This document shows, one piece after another, positions 51,334-60,379 of a stretch of DNA of 64,000 bases. The notes beneath the pieces are model-generated. The model worked only from the letters and a program-made list of their open reading frames with translations, ran no database searches and was not told the origin of the DNA. Source of the DNA: Mediterraneibacter glycyrrhizinilyticus (GTDB lineage: Bacteria > Bacillota > Clostridia > Lachnospirales > Lachnospiraceae); assembly GCF_015560805.1 (NCBI RefSeq), contig NZ_JADMSO010000005.1:153294-217293 (forward strand), written 5' to 3'. The translations under genes and the position numbers were made by a program. The stretch's first letter is position 1. Every line of letters starts with the position of its first letter.

Positions 51334-52707
51334 ATGGACAAGAATTTTGAACAGGTATTAGATCATGTGAATACATATTCCCGTCCATCGGAACTGAAGA
51401 TTACAGATATGCGGGTGGTAGATATTGTAGATGCGCCGATGCATTGTACAATTTTGAAAATTATGACCAACCAGGGGATTACCGGATACGGTGAAGTCAG
51501 GGACGGAGGGTCCAGAAATTTTGCGCTGGCATTGAAGAGCCGGATCATCGGGGAGAATCCATGTAATATTGATAAGATCTTCCGCAGGCTGAAACAATTT
51601 GGAGGACATGCAAGACAGGGCGGCGGCGTATGCGCAATCGAATTGGCTCTCTGGGATCTGGCAGGAAAAGCTTACGGAATTCCGGTGTACCAGATGCTGG
51701 GTGGAAAATTCCGGGATCGGGTTCGATGCTATGCAGATACCGATGTTGAGGGAAAACATACCGGAAAACAGATGGGTGAAGCACTGAAAAAACGTATGGA
51801 AAAAGGCTTTACATTTTTGAAAATGGATTTGGGGATCGATCTGCTTTATGACGAACCGGGAGCGCTCTGTGCACCGCTTGGATTTGTTCGGGAATTGAAA
51901 GAAGCTTCCGAAAATTACAATCCGATTTCAAGAAATGTGAGTATGGAAGATCGGATCAGAAGAAATCATTTGTATGATATTCAAAATATTCCGCATCCGT
52001 TTACAGGAATTCAGGTGACAGAGCATGGATACGATATTTTAGAGCAGTATGTAAAGGATGTTCGTGATGTGATCGGATATGAAGTTCCGTTGGCGATCGA
52101 TCATTTTGGACATATTGGTGTAGAATCCTGTATCAAACTGGCGAAACGGATTGAGAAATATAATATTGCATGGATGGAAGATATGATTCCGTGGCAGTTG
52201 ACAAGCCAGTATGCACGGCTTGCAAAATCGACGGCGGTACCGATCTGTACAGGTGAGGATATTTATCTGAAAGAGAACTTCAAACCGCTGCTTGAAAGCG
52301 GAGGCGTATCCGTGATCCATCCGGATATCCTGACAGTGGGAGGCGTCCTGGAATTGAAGAAAGTCGGCGATCTGGCACAGGATTACGGAGTTGCGATGGC
52401 GATCCATATGGCGGAAACTCCGATTTCCGCGATGGCTGCGGCACATGTATCTGCAGCAACAGAAAACTTCTATGTACAGGAGTTCCATTCAGTTGATATT
52501 CCGTGGTGGAATGATCTTGTAAAGAAAGGTGTGAAAGCGCCGATCGTTGACAATGGTTACATTACAGTTCCGGATCTTCCGGGATTCGGAATCGAGGAAC
52601 TGGACGATGAAGTGATCAAAGAACATCTGCATCCGGATTATCAGGGAATCTGGTTGCCGACGGACGAATGGAATCAGGATTATTCCCATGATCGTTGCTG
52701 GAGTTGA
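51334..52707 (+). CDS. Enolase-superfamily sugar-acid dehydratase or racemase
   Basis: A 457-residue member of the mandelate racemase/muconate lactonising family. The N-terminal capping domain has [12 protein letters not shown] and [20 protein letters not shown]. In the barrel, a Lys in FLKMDLG (near residue 164), metal ligands in LAIDHFG (near 255), WMEDMIPW (near 281) and CTGEDIY (near 306), and the His in AIHMAET (near 358) are visible. These enzymes dehydrate or epimerise sugar acids. A 60-residue insertion between barrel strands makes it longer than average. It is followed by the RraA-like gene. Confidence 0.88.
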   Translation: MDKNFEQVLDHVNTYSRPSELKITDMRVVDIVDAPMHCTILKIMTNQGITGYGEVRDGGSRNFALALKSRIIGENPCNIDKIFRRLKQFGGHARQGGGVCAIELALWDLAGKAYGIPVYQMLGGKFRDRVRCYADTDVEGKHTGKQMGEALKKRMEKGFTFLKMDLGIDLLYDEPGALCAPLGFVRELKEASENYNPISRNVSMEDRIRRNHLYDIQNIPHPFTGIQVTEHGYDILEQYVKDVRDVIGYEVPLAIDHFGHIGVESCIKLAKRIEKYNIAWMEDMIPWQLTSQYARLAKSTAVPICTGEDIYLKENFKPLLESGGVSVIHPDILTVGGVLELKKVGDLAQDYGVAMAIHMAETPISAMAAAHVSAATENFYVQEFHSVDIPWWNDLVKKGVKAPIVDNGYITVPDLPGFGIEELDDEVIKEHLHPDYQGIWLPTDEWNQDYSHDRCWS

Positions 52708-52726
52708 TTGAGGAGGGAAGTAAACG

Positions 52727-53593
52727 ATGCATTTTAATGTGAGAGAAGATATTATCCAATTGACATCAAAATGGACAGGAGAACGTTTTCCGGACGGACG
52801 TCCGAGAGTACCGGATGAGGATTTGGAACAGCTTCGGAAAATGACATTGGAAGAAATATGGATGCCGCTTTTTAATGCGGGATACAAAAATCAGTTTGAA
52901 GAACATCTGTATAAGCTTCATGATGACTGCAAGCTGGTAGGACGTGCAGTGACATCGGCATTTATTCCGACCAGACCGGATCTGGAAGAGACGGTAAAAG
53001 AAATCGGAACAGAAGAGGGACGAAAAGGAACGTGCAATCAGTGGGTGATCGATACTCTAGTTGAGGGAGACGTTGTTGTTGCGGATATGTATGATAAAGT
53101 ATATGAGGGTACCTTTGTCGGAGGAAACCTTTCCACTGCAATCCGTAATCAGACAAAGACCGGAGGAGCAGTTGTCTGGGGCGGTATCCGCGATTTGGAA
53201 CAGATTCAAGGAATCGAGGGAATCCAGATTTATTACCGCGGCGTTGATCCGACGCCGATCCGTGATTTTGTGATGAACGGGTTCAATACGCCGGTTATGA
53301 TCGGCGGAGCAGTATGCCTGCCGGGGGACGTTGTATTCGGATATGGCGGCGGTGTGATCTTCATTCCGAGCCATATGGTAAAAACAGTCATTACACAGGC
53401 TCGTAAATCACATGTAAAAGACATGTTTGGATTTGAAATGATCCGCCAGAAAGTATATACAACGGCAGACATTGACATTGACGATTGGCCGGTAGAAATG
53501 ATGGATCGGCTTGTCCATTATATCCAGACAGAAGAATGTGCGGCAGAGTACCGCGATCTGGACTGGACGCCGGAGTACGACCGTGTGCGGTAG
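52727..53593 (+). CDS. RraA-like protein, possible class II aldolase
   Basis: A 288-residue RraA/dimethylmenaquinone-methyltransferase-like protein. GGNLSTAIRNQTKTGGAVVW, the GGIRD motif (near residue 152) and PGDVVFGYGGGVIFIPSHM are family signatures. Relatives include 4-hydroxy-4-methyl-2-oxoglutarate aldolases, which cleave 2-keto acids. It is longer than RraA (about 160) by N- and C-terminal extensions. Lying after a sugar-acid dehydratase, it may cleave the 2-keto-3-deoxy product; that is inference. A strong terminator follows. Confidence 0.85.
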   Translation: MHFNVREDIIQLTSKWTGERFPDGRPRVPDEDLEQLRKMTLEEIWMPLFNAGYKNQFEEHLYKLHDDCKLVGRAVTSAFIPTRPDLEETVKEIGTEEGRKGTCNQWVIDTLVEGDVVVADMYDKVYEGTFVGGNLSTAIRNQTKTGGAVVWGGIRDLEQIQGIEGIQIYYRGVDPTPIRDFVMNGFNTPVMIGGAVCLPGDVVFGYGGGVIFIPSHMVKTVITQARKSHVKDMFGFEMIRQKVYTTADIDIDDWPVEMMDRLVHYIQTEECAAEYRDLDWTPEYDRVR

Positions 53594-53651
53594 GGTGATG
53601 AGACAGGAATAAGCAAGTACCGATTGACAACAAAATACTATGAGGGAAAAA

Positions 53652-53709
53652 GAACCTCTCAGGATGTTGACGATGAATTGAGTCGTCGATTGAATCCTGG
53701 GAGGTTTTT
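53652..53709 (+). terminator. Terminator of the LacI-regulated operon
   Basis: AACCTC-T-CAGGAT pairs with ATCCTG-G-GAGGTT, extended by TTGACGA/TCGTCGA, then TTTTTG. Confidence 0.9.
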
Positions 53710-53805
53710 GAGTATATTTTGTTATGAGATTATGATACAATGTTTTGGTGAATGGATGGTATTAGTATTTGAGAAAAGATATTAAAAAATACGAGGAGAA
53801 AGATT

Positions 53806-54819
53806 ATGCGAAAAGAAGCCACGATCGAACAATGGAAAGAACTTTATGAATCTGCGACAAGACTGAAATCGATGAAACCGTGGGAAACATTCTGGGATCT
53901 GGATATCATTGCAGTGCAGAATGGAGAAGAGGAAGACACCGTATTTTACAGTATTCTCGGTCATGGCGGAACGTGTTACGGAATTTCCGTCTACGAAGGA
54001 TATGAGGCATTTAACACATTCATGATGCTGACAATGCAGGATCAATTAAATCTGCCGACGGGATATGCGATGTATTCACAAAAGAATCTGACCTGTTATT
54101 GGGGAAACAGAGAGGAACTGACAGAAAAGCAGAGAAGTGTGATCAAAGAATTGGGATATAAATACAGAGGAAAGAACCAGTGGCTTTATTTTCTCTCATT
54201 TGAGCCTGGATATAGACCGTATAATTTGGATCAGGATGAAGTGCTCCGGATGACAGAGCATTGTCAGAATTTGGAGCTGGCGTTGCAATGCTATGAAGAC
54301 ATGAAAGAACCGGTCGACTTTGCGAGTGGAGAAATGTTCTTGCTTGCGTTTGAAAAAGGAAAGAAGAAATGGAAATCCGGTGCTGCGCCGCTGCCTTTTA
54401 CATGCTTCCAATTTGGAAATCTGATCATTACGGATGAGGAGTTACTTGCGGAACTGGAAACTTCCGATCGATATGATGTGATATTGGAAATGGAAACAGC
54501 GATCTCCGGTTTTTCTGTCAATGACAAGAAATATAAAAAACCGGCAAATCCGGCATTTTGCATGATCGCAGATGCGGAGTCGGGAATGATGCTGCGATGC
54601 GAAATACAGGATCCGGAGGAAGACGTGATCGCAGCGCTGGCGGAAGAATTGGTTGGATTTATTTTGAATGTCGGAATACCAAAGGAAATCAGGGTGTCCA
54701 ATATTTTAGTGGAAGCCGGTCTGGAACAGATTTGCGATGTATGCGGGATCAAGCTTCGCAGAGTAAAGAGGCTGCAGGCGATGGAAGAATTTCTGGATGG
54801 AATGGAACGGTTTATGTAG
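53806..54819 (+). CDS. Conserved protein of unknown function (DUF7309/DUF6930-like)
   Basis: A 337-residue soluble protein typical of Lachnospiraceae, with no named role. EATIEQWKELYESATRLKSM opens a mixed alpha/beta domain (FYSILGHGGTCYGISVYEGY). A second domain from about residue 195 ends with a short CDVCGIKLRRVKRLQ segment. No membrane segment or signal peptide. AGGAGAAAGATT is before the ATG. It is 27 nt upstream of the DUF89 gene and probably in the same transcript. Confidence 0.65.
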   Translation: MRKEATIEQWKELYESATRLKSMKPWETFWDLDIIAVQNGEEEDTVFYSILGHGGTCYGISVYEGYEAFNTFMMLTMQDQLNLPTGYAMYSQKNLTCYWGNREELTEKQRSVIKELGYKYRGKNQWLYFLSFEPGYRPYNLDQDEVLRMTEHCQNLELALQCYEDMKEPVDFASGEMFLLAFEKGKKKWKSGAAPLPFTCFQFGNLIITDEELLAELETSDRYDVILEMETAISGFSVNDKKYKKPANPAFCMIADAESGMMLRCEIQDPEEDVIAALAEELVGFILNVGIPKEIRVSNILVEAGLEQICDVCGIKLRRVKRLQAMEEFLDGMERFM

Positions 54820-54846
54820 TGTTTACAGAAAAAGGAGTATCAGAAC

Positions 54847-55737
54847 ATGCAGGTAAGCGCGGCATGCATCCGCTGTATGGCTGACCGTCAGGAAGAGCGG
54901 ATACAAAGGAGAACAGATTTAGATGAGCAAATAAAAGCTAAATATATGAAAGCGGTGCTCCGGGTGATCGGTGAGAGCAAAGACGGTACATCCGCGCCCG
55001 AACTGGTGGAAGAAATCTCGAAAGTATACGAGTCTTTCTTCGGAAAAGAACAGGAATATACAAAGATAAAATACGAACATAATGAAAAGATGATGTTTGC
55101 GGAACAGGAAATTCAAAGTAATATTGAGCGGGCGGAAGATCCTCTGGCACAGGCAATTCTTTATGCACGCACAGGAAATTATATCGATTACGGTGCAATG
55201 GATGTTGTGGATGAGGGGATTCTTAAGGAATTGATTCAAAAAGCGGCGCAGGAAACATTGGATGCAGAGAATTATCACAGTTTCAGACAGGATCTGGAAC
55301 AGGCGAAAACGCTTGTCTATGTTACGGATAACTGCGGGGAGATCGTATTGGATAAATTGCTCATCCAGGAGATGCAAAAACAATATCCTGCCTTGCAGAT
55401 CGCAGTGCTTGTGCGGGGAAGAGAGGCGCTCAATGATGCGACGATCGAGGATGCAGAGCAGGTTGGTCTGATGAAACTTGTTCCGGTAGTTGGAAACGGA
55501 ACAGGCATTGCCGGTACTGTGCTTGAGAAGATCACTGAAGAAGCGAGAAAGTTATTGAAAGAGGCGGATGTGATCTTAGCGAAAGGTCAGGGAAATTTTG
55601 AGAGCATGTATGGCTGTGGCTTGAACGTCTATTATTTGTTCCTCTGCAAATGCGACTGGTTTGTGAAAAGGTTCGGACTGACAAAAAACGCAGGCGTGTT
55701 CCTGCGGGAGGGAGAATATCATGAAGCGGGATATTGA
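54847..55737 (+). CDS. DUF89/ARMT1-like metal-dependent phosphatase
   Basis: A 296-residue protein of the DUF89 family, known elsewhere as metabolite damage-control phosphatases acting on sugar phosphates. VSAACIRCMADRQEE at the N terminus carries the CxxC of the bacterial subgroup. The metal and phosphate site is seen in YVTDNCGEIVLDKLL (near residue 158), LVRGREALNDAT, and VILAKGQGNFESMYG (near 243). Its end overlaps the cysteine-cluster gene by 17 nt. Substrate unknown. Confidence 0.85.
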   Translation: MQVSAACIRCMADRQEERIQRRTDLDEQIKAKYMKAVLRVIGESKDGTSAPELVEEISKVYESFFGKEQEYTKIKYEHNEKMMFAEQEIQSNIERAEDPLAQAILYARTGNYIDYGAMDVVDEGILKELIQKAAQETLDAENYHSFRQDLEQAKTLVYVTDNCGEIVLDKLLIQEMQKQYPALQIAVLVRGREALNDATIEDAEQVGLMKLVPVVGNGTGIAGTVLEKITEEARKLLKEADVILAKGQGNFESMYGCGLNVYYLFLCKCDWFVKRFGLTKNAGVFLREGEYHEAGY

Positions 55738-56407
55738 TATAGAACAAGTATCCGACGGTAAACGTTATACGTCAAATGACATGGTGCGGCTCGGCTGCGA
55801 CGATTGCAGCGGCTGTTCCGACTGTTGTCGCGGGATGGGAAGCTCGATCCTATTGGATCCATACGATGCCTATCGACTGATGAAAGGACTTGGCTGCAGT
55901 TTTGATGCATTGCTGGTCGGGGACACAGAAGTAGCGAAGTCCCCGGTGATCGGACTGGATCTGGCAGACGGGCTGATCCTGCCGCATTTACAGATGACAG
56001 GAGAAACGGAAAGCTGTTCTTTTTTGAACGGGGAGGGACGGTGCGGGATCCATGAGATCCGCCCGGGATTCTGTCGGCTGTTTCCGCTCGGACGTATCTA
56101 TGAAAATGGGACGTTTCGTTATTTTCATCAGATCCATGAGTGCAGCAAAGGAGGAAAGACAAAAGTCAAGATCAGTAAATGGCTTGGGATTCTGAATTTA
56201 AAACAGTATGAAAAGTTTGTATTGGACTGGCACGATTTTCTGGAAGAAGCAGGAGAGGAAGCGCGGCGGAAACAGGATGCGGACAGTATGAAACAACTTG
56301 GAATGGGGCTTTTGTATGTGTTTTACCGGAAGCCCTACGATATGGAAATGGATTTTTACGAGCAGTTTTATGCGCGGCTGGCACAGGTTTGGGACGGACA
56401 GAAATAA
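55721..56407 (+). CDS. YkgJ-family cysteine-cluster protein
   Basis: A 228-residue protein with a Zn- or Fe-binding Cys cluster. CDDCSGCSDCCRGMG lies near residue 26 (C-x2-C-x2-C-x2-CC) and a second part FLNGEGRCGIHEIRPGFCRL near 100. Family function is unclear. GGGAGGGAG precedes the ATG within the DUF89 gene. The overlap suggests that the Cys cluster protein and the phosphatase act together, perhaps in metal loading; this is inference. Confidence 0.85.
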   Translation: MKRDIDIEQVSDGKRYTSNDMVRLGCDDCSGCSDCCRGMGSSILLDPYDAYRLMKGLGCSFDALLVGDTEVAKSPVIGLDLADGLILPHLQMTGETESCSFLNGEGRCGIHEIRPGFCRLFPLGRIYENGTFRYFHQIHECSKGGKTKVKISKWLGILNLKQYEKFVLDWHDFLEEAGEEARRKQDADSMKQLGMGLLYVFYRKPYDMEMDFYEQFYARLAQVWDGQK

Positions 56408-56551
56408 AAACCTATAAGATTTTGTAATGAAAAATCTTCGATTAGGAACTTGCCAACTATATAGAAGATGATGTAACATAGCAGAGAAGAGATGACCTGA
56501 AAATACGGAACAGTCTGATAGAAACAGAAGATCGAAAAAGGAGAGTCAGCT

Positions 56552-57265
56552 ATGAATATGTTGTCAATCGAGCAGGAATTGAAGAGCAATGCTTACCCGG
56601 GAAGAGGGATTATCCTTGGAAAGAGCCCGGATGGGAAAAAGGCAGTTGCCGCATATTTTATTATGGGACGCAGTGAGAACAGCAGAAACCGGGTGTTTGT
56701 AGAAGAGGGTGAGGGAATCCGCACGCAAGCCTACGATCCGTCCAAGCTGACAGATCCGAGCCTGATCATTTACGCGCCGGTACGCGTACTCGGCAATAAG
56801 ACGATCGTGACGAACGGAGATCAGACGGATACGATTTACGAGGGGATGGACAGGCAGCTCACATTTGAACAGTCCCTCCGTCAAAGAGAATTTGAGCCGG
56901 ATGCTCCGAATTATACGCCGCGTATTTCCGGTATCATGCATGTGGAAAATGGAAAATATAATTATGCGATGTCGATCTTAAAAAGCAGCGACGGAGATCC
57001 GTCCGGATGCAATCGGTATACATTTGCCTACGAGAACCCGAAAGCGGGGGAGGGACATTTTATCCACACCTATATGCACGATGGAGATCCGCTGCCGAGT
57101 TTTGAGGGCGAGCCGAAACGGATCGCTGTGCCGGATGATATTGAAGAGTTTACAAAGCTGCTTTGGAACAGCCTGAATGAAGAAAATAAAGTGTCTCTGT
57201 TTGTGCGCTACATTGACATAGAGACAGGAGCACATGAGACGACGATCACAAATAAAAATGCATAA
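56552..57265 (+). CDS. IMP cyclohydrolase, PurO-like
   Basis: A 237-residue protein of the IMP_cyclohyd family (PF07826), first known from archaeal PurO. It closes the ring of FAICAR to give IMP, the last step of purine synthesis. LKSNAYPGRGIILGKSPDGK, GRSENSRNRVFVEE and VTNGDQTDTIYEG are the family text. AAAAAGGAGAGTCAGCT precedes the ATG. The transformylase gene begins 22 nt later. The two together replace bifunctional PurH. Confidence 0.9.
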   Translation: MNMLSIEQELKSNAYPGRGIILGKSPDGKKAVAAYFIMGRSENSRNRVFVEEGEGIRTQAYDPSKLTDPSLIIYAPVRVLGNKTIVTNGDQTDTIYEGMDRQLTFEQSLRQREFEPDAPNYTPRISGIMHVENGKYNYAMSILKSSDGDPSGCNRYTFAYENPKAGEGHFIHTYMHDGDPLPSFEGEPKRIAVPDDIEEFTKLLWNSLNEENKVSLFVRYIDIETGAHETTITNKNA

Positions 57266-57287
57266 TCGAAGAAAAGAGGCTGTAAAT

Positions 57288-58466
57288 ATGAAAGAATTAG
57301 AGTTAAAATATGGATGTAACCCAAATCAGAAACCGTCCCGGATCTATATGCAGGACGGAAGTGATCTGCCGATCGAAGTGTTGTGCGGACGCCCTGGATA
57401 TATCAATTTCCTGGATGCGTTCAACGGCTGGCTGCTTGTATCGGAGTTAAAGAAAGCGACCGGACTTCCGGCGGCGACTTCTTTCAAACATGTATCTCCG
57501 GCAGGTGCGGCAGTCGGACTTCCGTTGGACGAGACGCTGGCAAAGATCTACTGGGTAGATGACCTCGGGGAGCTGTCTCCGCTTGCCTGTGCATATGCGC
57601 GCGCAAGGGGCGCGGACAGAATGTCTTCTTTCGGAGATTTTATCGCGCTTTCCGATGTCTGCGATGTAGATACCGCACGTCTGATCAAGCGTGAAGTGTC
57701 TGACGGTGTGATCGCGCCGGGATTTGAACCGGAAGCGCTGGAACTTTTAAAACAGAAGAAAAAAGGAAATTATAATGTGATCCAGATCGACCCGTCTTAT
57801 GTGCCGGCGCCGCTCGAGCATAAAGAGGTGTTTGGAATTACATTTGAGCAGGGAAGAAATGAATTAAAGATTGACGAAGATTTCTTTGCAAATGTCGTAA
57901 CTGAGAACAAAGAGATCCCGGAATCCGCCAAGATCGATCTGGCAATTTCGATGATCACGCTGAAATATACACAGTCCAATTCGGTCTGCTATGTCAAAGG
58001 CGGACAGGCGATCGGAATCGGGGCAGGTCAGCAGTCACGAATCCACTGTACCCGTCTGGCAGGTCAGAAAGCGGATAACTGGTGGCTTCGTCAGTCGCCG
58101 CAGGTTCTGGGACTTCAGTTCAAAGAGGGCATCGGAAGAGCAGACCGCGACAATGCGATCGATCTGTATATTGGTGATGAATATATGGATGTTCTTGCGG
58201 ACGGTGTGTGGGAGAATACATTCCGCGTGAAACCGGAAGTATTTACAAGAGAAGAAAAACGCGCATGGCTTGATAAGCTGACAGACGTGGCACTCGGTTC
58301 GGACGCATTCTTCCCGTTTGGGGACAATATCGAACGCGCACACAAGAGCGGAGTAAAATATGTGGCACAGCCGGGAGGTTCTGTACGGGATGACAATGTG
58401 ATCGCAGTGTGCAATAAGTACAATATGGCGATGGCATTTACCGGAATCCGTCTGTTCCATCACTAA
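57288..58466 (+). CDS. AICAR transformylase (stand-alone PurH C-terminal domain type)
   Basis: A 392-residue protein consisting only of the AICARFT part of PurH, which formylates AICAR with 10-formyl-THF. LELKYGCNPNQKPSRIYMQ, FKHVSPAGAAVGLPL (Lys-His catalytic pair near residue 66), YTQSNSVCYVKGGQAIGIGA and GRADRDNAIDLYIGDEYM are conserved. The N-terminal IMP cyclohydrolase domain is absent and is supplied by the upstream gene. ATG 57288 follows AAAAGAGG. Confidence 0.93.
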   Translation: MKELELKYGCNPNQKPSRIYMQDGSDLPIEVLCGRPGYINFLDAFNGWLLVSELKKATGLPAATSFKHVSPAGAAVGLPLDETLAKIYWVDDLGELSPLACAYARARGADRMSSFGDFIALSDVCDVDTARLIKREVSDGVIAPGFEPEALELLKQKKKGNYNVIQIDPSYVPAPLEHKEVFGITFEQGRNELKIDEDFFANVVTENKEIPESAKIDLAISMITLKYTQSNSVCYVKGGQAIGIGAGQQSRIHCTRLAGQKADNWWLRQSPQVLGLQFKEGIGRADRDNAIDLYIGDEYMDVLADGVWENTFRVKPEVFTREEKRAWLDKLTDVALGSDAFFPFGDNIERAHKSGVKYVAQPGGSVRDDNVIAVCNKYNMAMAFTGIRLFHH

Positions 58467-58502
58467 AATGAACCGCCACAAAAACAGGAATTGGTGAATG
58501 AT

Positions 58503-58931
58503 ATGACAATAGAAACAAGGAGTTCGGAAGAGACTTTTGAGACAGGCTTCCGGATGGGGGAGCGCGCAAGAGCCGGTCAGGTATATACCCTGGCCGGCGA
58601 TCTTGGCGTTGGGAAAACTGTATTTACGCAGGGATTTGCGAAAGGATTGGGCGTGGAAGAACACGTCAACAGTCCGACATTTACGATCGTGCAGGAATAT
58701 GAGGACGGGCGTATGCCGTTCTATCATTTTGACGTATACCGGATCGGAGATATTGAGGAAATGGACGAGATCGGATTTGAAGAATATGTTGCCGGAGAGG
58801 GTGTGTGCCTGATCGAATGGGCGAATTTGATCGAAGAGATCCTGCCGGAAGAACGCACGGAGATTCTGATTGAAAAAGATCTGGAGCAGGGATTCGATTT
58901 TCGTAGGATCACTGTGACAGAGAAGAAGTAG
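58503..58931 (+). CDS. tsaE: tRNA t6A synthesis ATPase TsaE
   Basis: A 142-residue P-loop ATPase needed for threonylcarbamoyl-adenosine in tRNA. Walker A LAGDLGVGKTVF is near residue 34. SPTFTIVQEYEDG, FYHFDVYRIGD and CLIEWANLIEEILP are typical. GGTG lies six bases before ATG 58503. tsaB follows at 14 nt. Confidence 0.95.
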   Translation: MTIETRSSEETFETGFRMGERARAGQVYTLAGDLGVGKTVFTQGFAKGLGVEEHVNSPTFTIVQEYEDGRMPFYHFDVYRIGDIEEMDEIGFEEYVAGEGVCLIEWANLIEEILPEERTEILIEKDLEQGFDFRRITVTEKK

Positions 58932-58945
58932 AAGGGAAGTAGAAG

Positions 58946-60136
58946 ATGAGGGTACTGGCGATTGACAGTTCAGGACTGACCGCGACGGTTGCGATCGTTG
59001 ATGAGACAGAGACCATTGCGGAGTACACGGTAAATTATAAAAAAACACATTCGCAGACATTGCTGCCTATGATCGATGAGATGGTAAAAATGACGGAGAC
59101 GGATCTGAACACGATCGACGCCATCGCAGTGGCGGGAGGACCGGGTTCGTTTACCGGACTTCGGATCGGTTCTGCGACGGCGAAAGGTCTGGGACTTGCG
59201 CTTGGAAAACCGTTGATCCATGTGCCGACGGTGGACGGACTTGCGTACAATGTATATGGCTGTGAGGATCTGATCTGCCCAATCATGGACGCGAGAAGAA
59301 ATCAGGTATATACCGGAATTTATACATTTTCAAAGAAAGCCGGAGAAAAAGAGGAGACCAATGAAGTAGATCCGGTCTTTCAGGTGATCCGGATGCAGAT
59401 GGCGATCGCGGTGGACGAATTGATCCAGAGACTGAATAATTATGGACGAGCCGTTGTGTTTTTGGGAGACGGCGTGCCTGTTTATGCACAAAAACTGGCG
59501 CAGGGGTTAAAGGTTCCGTATTCGTTTGCGCCTGCGTATATGAACCGGCAGCGTGCGGCAGTTGTGGGCGCGCTCGGGATTAAATATTATAAAGCAGGTA
59601 AATACGAAAGTGCGGCGGAGCATCGCCCGGATTATCTGCGTATGTCACAGGCGGAACGGGAGCGTGCCGAGCGGGAAAAGAAAGCAAAGGTGATCATCCG
59701 CGAGATGACGATGGAAGATGCTGCGGCGGTTGCGGAGATGGAGCATCAGATTTTCTCGGATGTGTGGAGCGAGAGCGGTATCTTGGAGACGCTTCATAAT
59801 CCGCAGACGATCTGTCTGGTGGCGGAAAAGTCGGGAAAAGTGATCGGAAATCTGCTGGCGTATACGGCGGCTGACGAGGCGGAGATCGCACGGATCTCCG
59901 TTCTAAAAGAAGAGCGGAAGCAAGGATGCGGCAGACTGCTTTTAGATATGTTAAAACAGATTTCAAAAGAGCGGCAGATCGGGAAAGTGCTTTTGGATGT
60001 GCGCAGAAGCAATGCGGCAGCGCGTGCATTTTATGAAAAATACGGTTTTAAAGAGGACGGCATTCGTCCGGACTTCTATGAAAATCCGTCGGAGGATGCG
60101 ATTTTGATGAGCGCTGAGATTCTTACAGGAGAATAA
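58946..60136 (+). CDS. tsaB: TsaB-RimI fusion protein
   Basis: A 396-residue fusion. Residues 1-235 are TsaB (LAIDSSGLTATVAIVDE, AVAGGPGSFTGLRIGSATAK), a partner of TsaD in t6A synthesis. Residues about 250-396 are a RimI-type GNAT acetyltransferase (IIREMTMEDAAAVAEME, RISVLKEERKQGCGRLLLDM, NAAARAFYEKYGF), which acetylates the N terminus of ribosomal protein S18. In most Firmicutes these are two adjacent genes. The joint contains a charged linker (ERERAEREKKAK). Both domains look complete. Confidence 0.95.
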   Translation: MRVLAIDSSGLTATVAIVDETETIAEYTVNYKKTHSQTLLPMIDEMVKMTETDLNTIDAIAVAGGPGSFTGLRIGSATAKGLGLALGKPLIHVPTVDGLAYNVYGCEDLICPIMDARRNQVYTGIYTFSKKAGEKEETNEVDPVFQVIRMQMAIAVDELIQRLNNYGRAVVFLGDGVPVYAQKLAQGLKVPYSFAPAYMNRQRAAVVGALGIKYYKAGKYESAAEHRPDYLRMSQAERERAEREKKAKVIIREMTMEDAAAVAEMEHQIFSDVWSESGILETLHNPQTICLVAEKSGKVIGNLLAYTAADEAEIARISVLKEERKQGCGRLLLDMLKQISKERQIGKVLLDVRRSNAAARAFYEKYGFKEDGIRPDFYENPSEDAILMSAEILTGE

Positions 60137-60138
60137 AA

Positions 60139-60378
60139 ATGCGGAATTACGAAAAGATCATGAAAGAGAGTGAACGATTGCGGAAAACGATCTGTAATCG
60201 TTGCGGAAAAGAAATTCCGGTTGCAGACGGTTGTGAAACAGAGGGAGTTTTTCATGTGGATTACAAATGGGGATATTTTTCGGGGAAAGACGGGGAACGA
60301 CATAAGTTTGACCTTTGTGAATCCTGTTACGATAGTCTTCTGGAACAATTTTGCATACCGGCGGAAATAGAGGGATGA
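60139..60378 (+). CDS. Small zinc-binding protein
   Basis: A 79-residue protein with two CxxC pairs (CNRCGKEIP near residue 19 and LCESCYDSL near 63) around FHVDYKWGYFSGKDGERHKF. It looks like a zinc-ribbon or LIM-like structural fold. Only two bases separate it from tsaB-rimI, and rnz starts one base after its stop. Function unknown. Confidence 0.7.
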   Translation: MRNYEKIMKESERLRKTICNRCGKEIPVADGCETEGVFHVDYKWGYFSGKDGERHKFDLCESCYDSLLEQFCIPAEIEG

Positions 60379-60379
60379 T

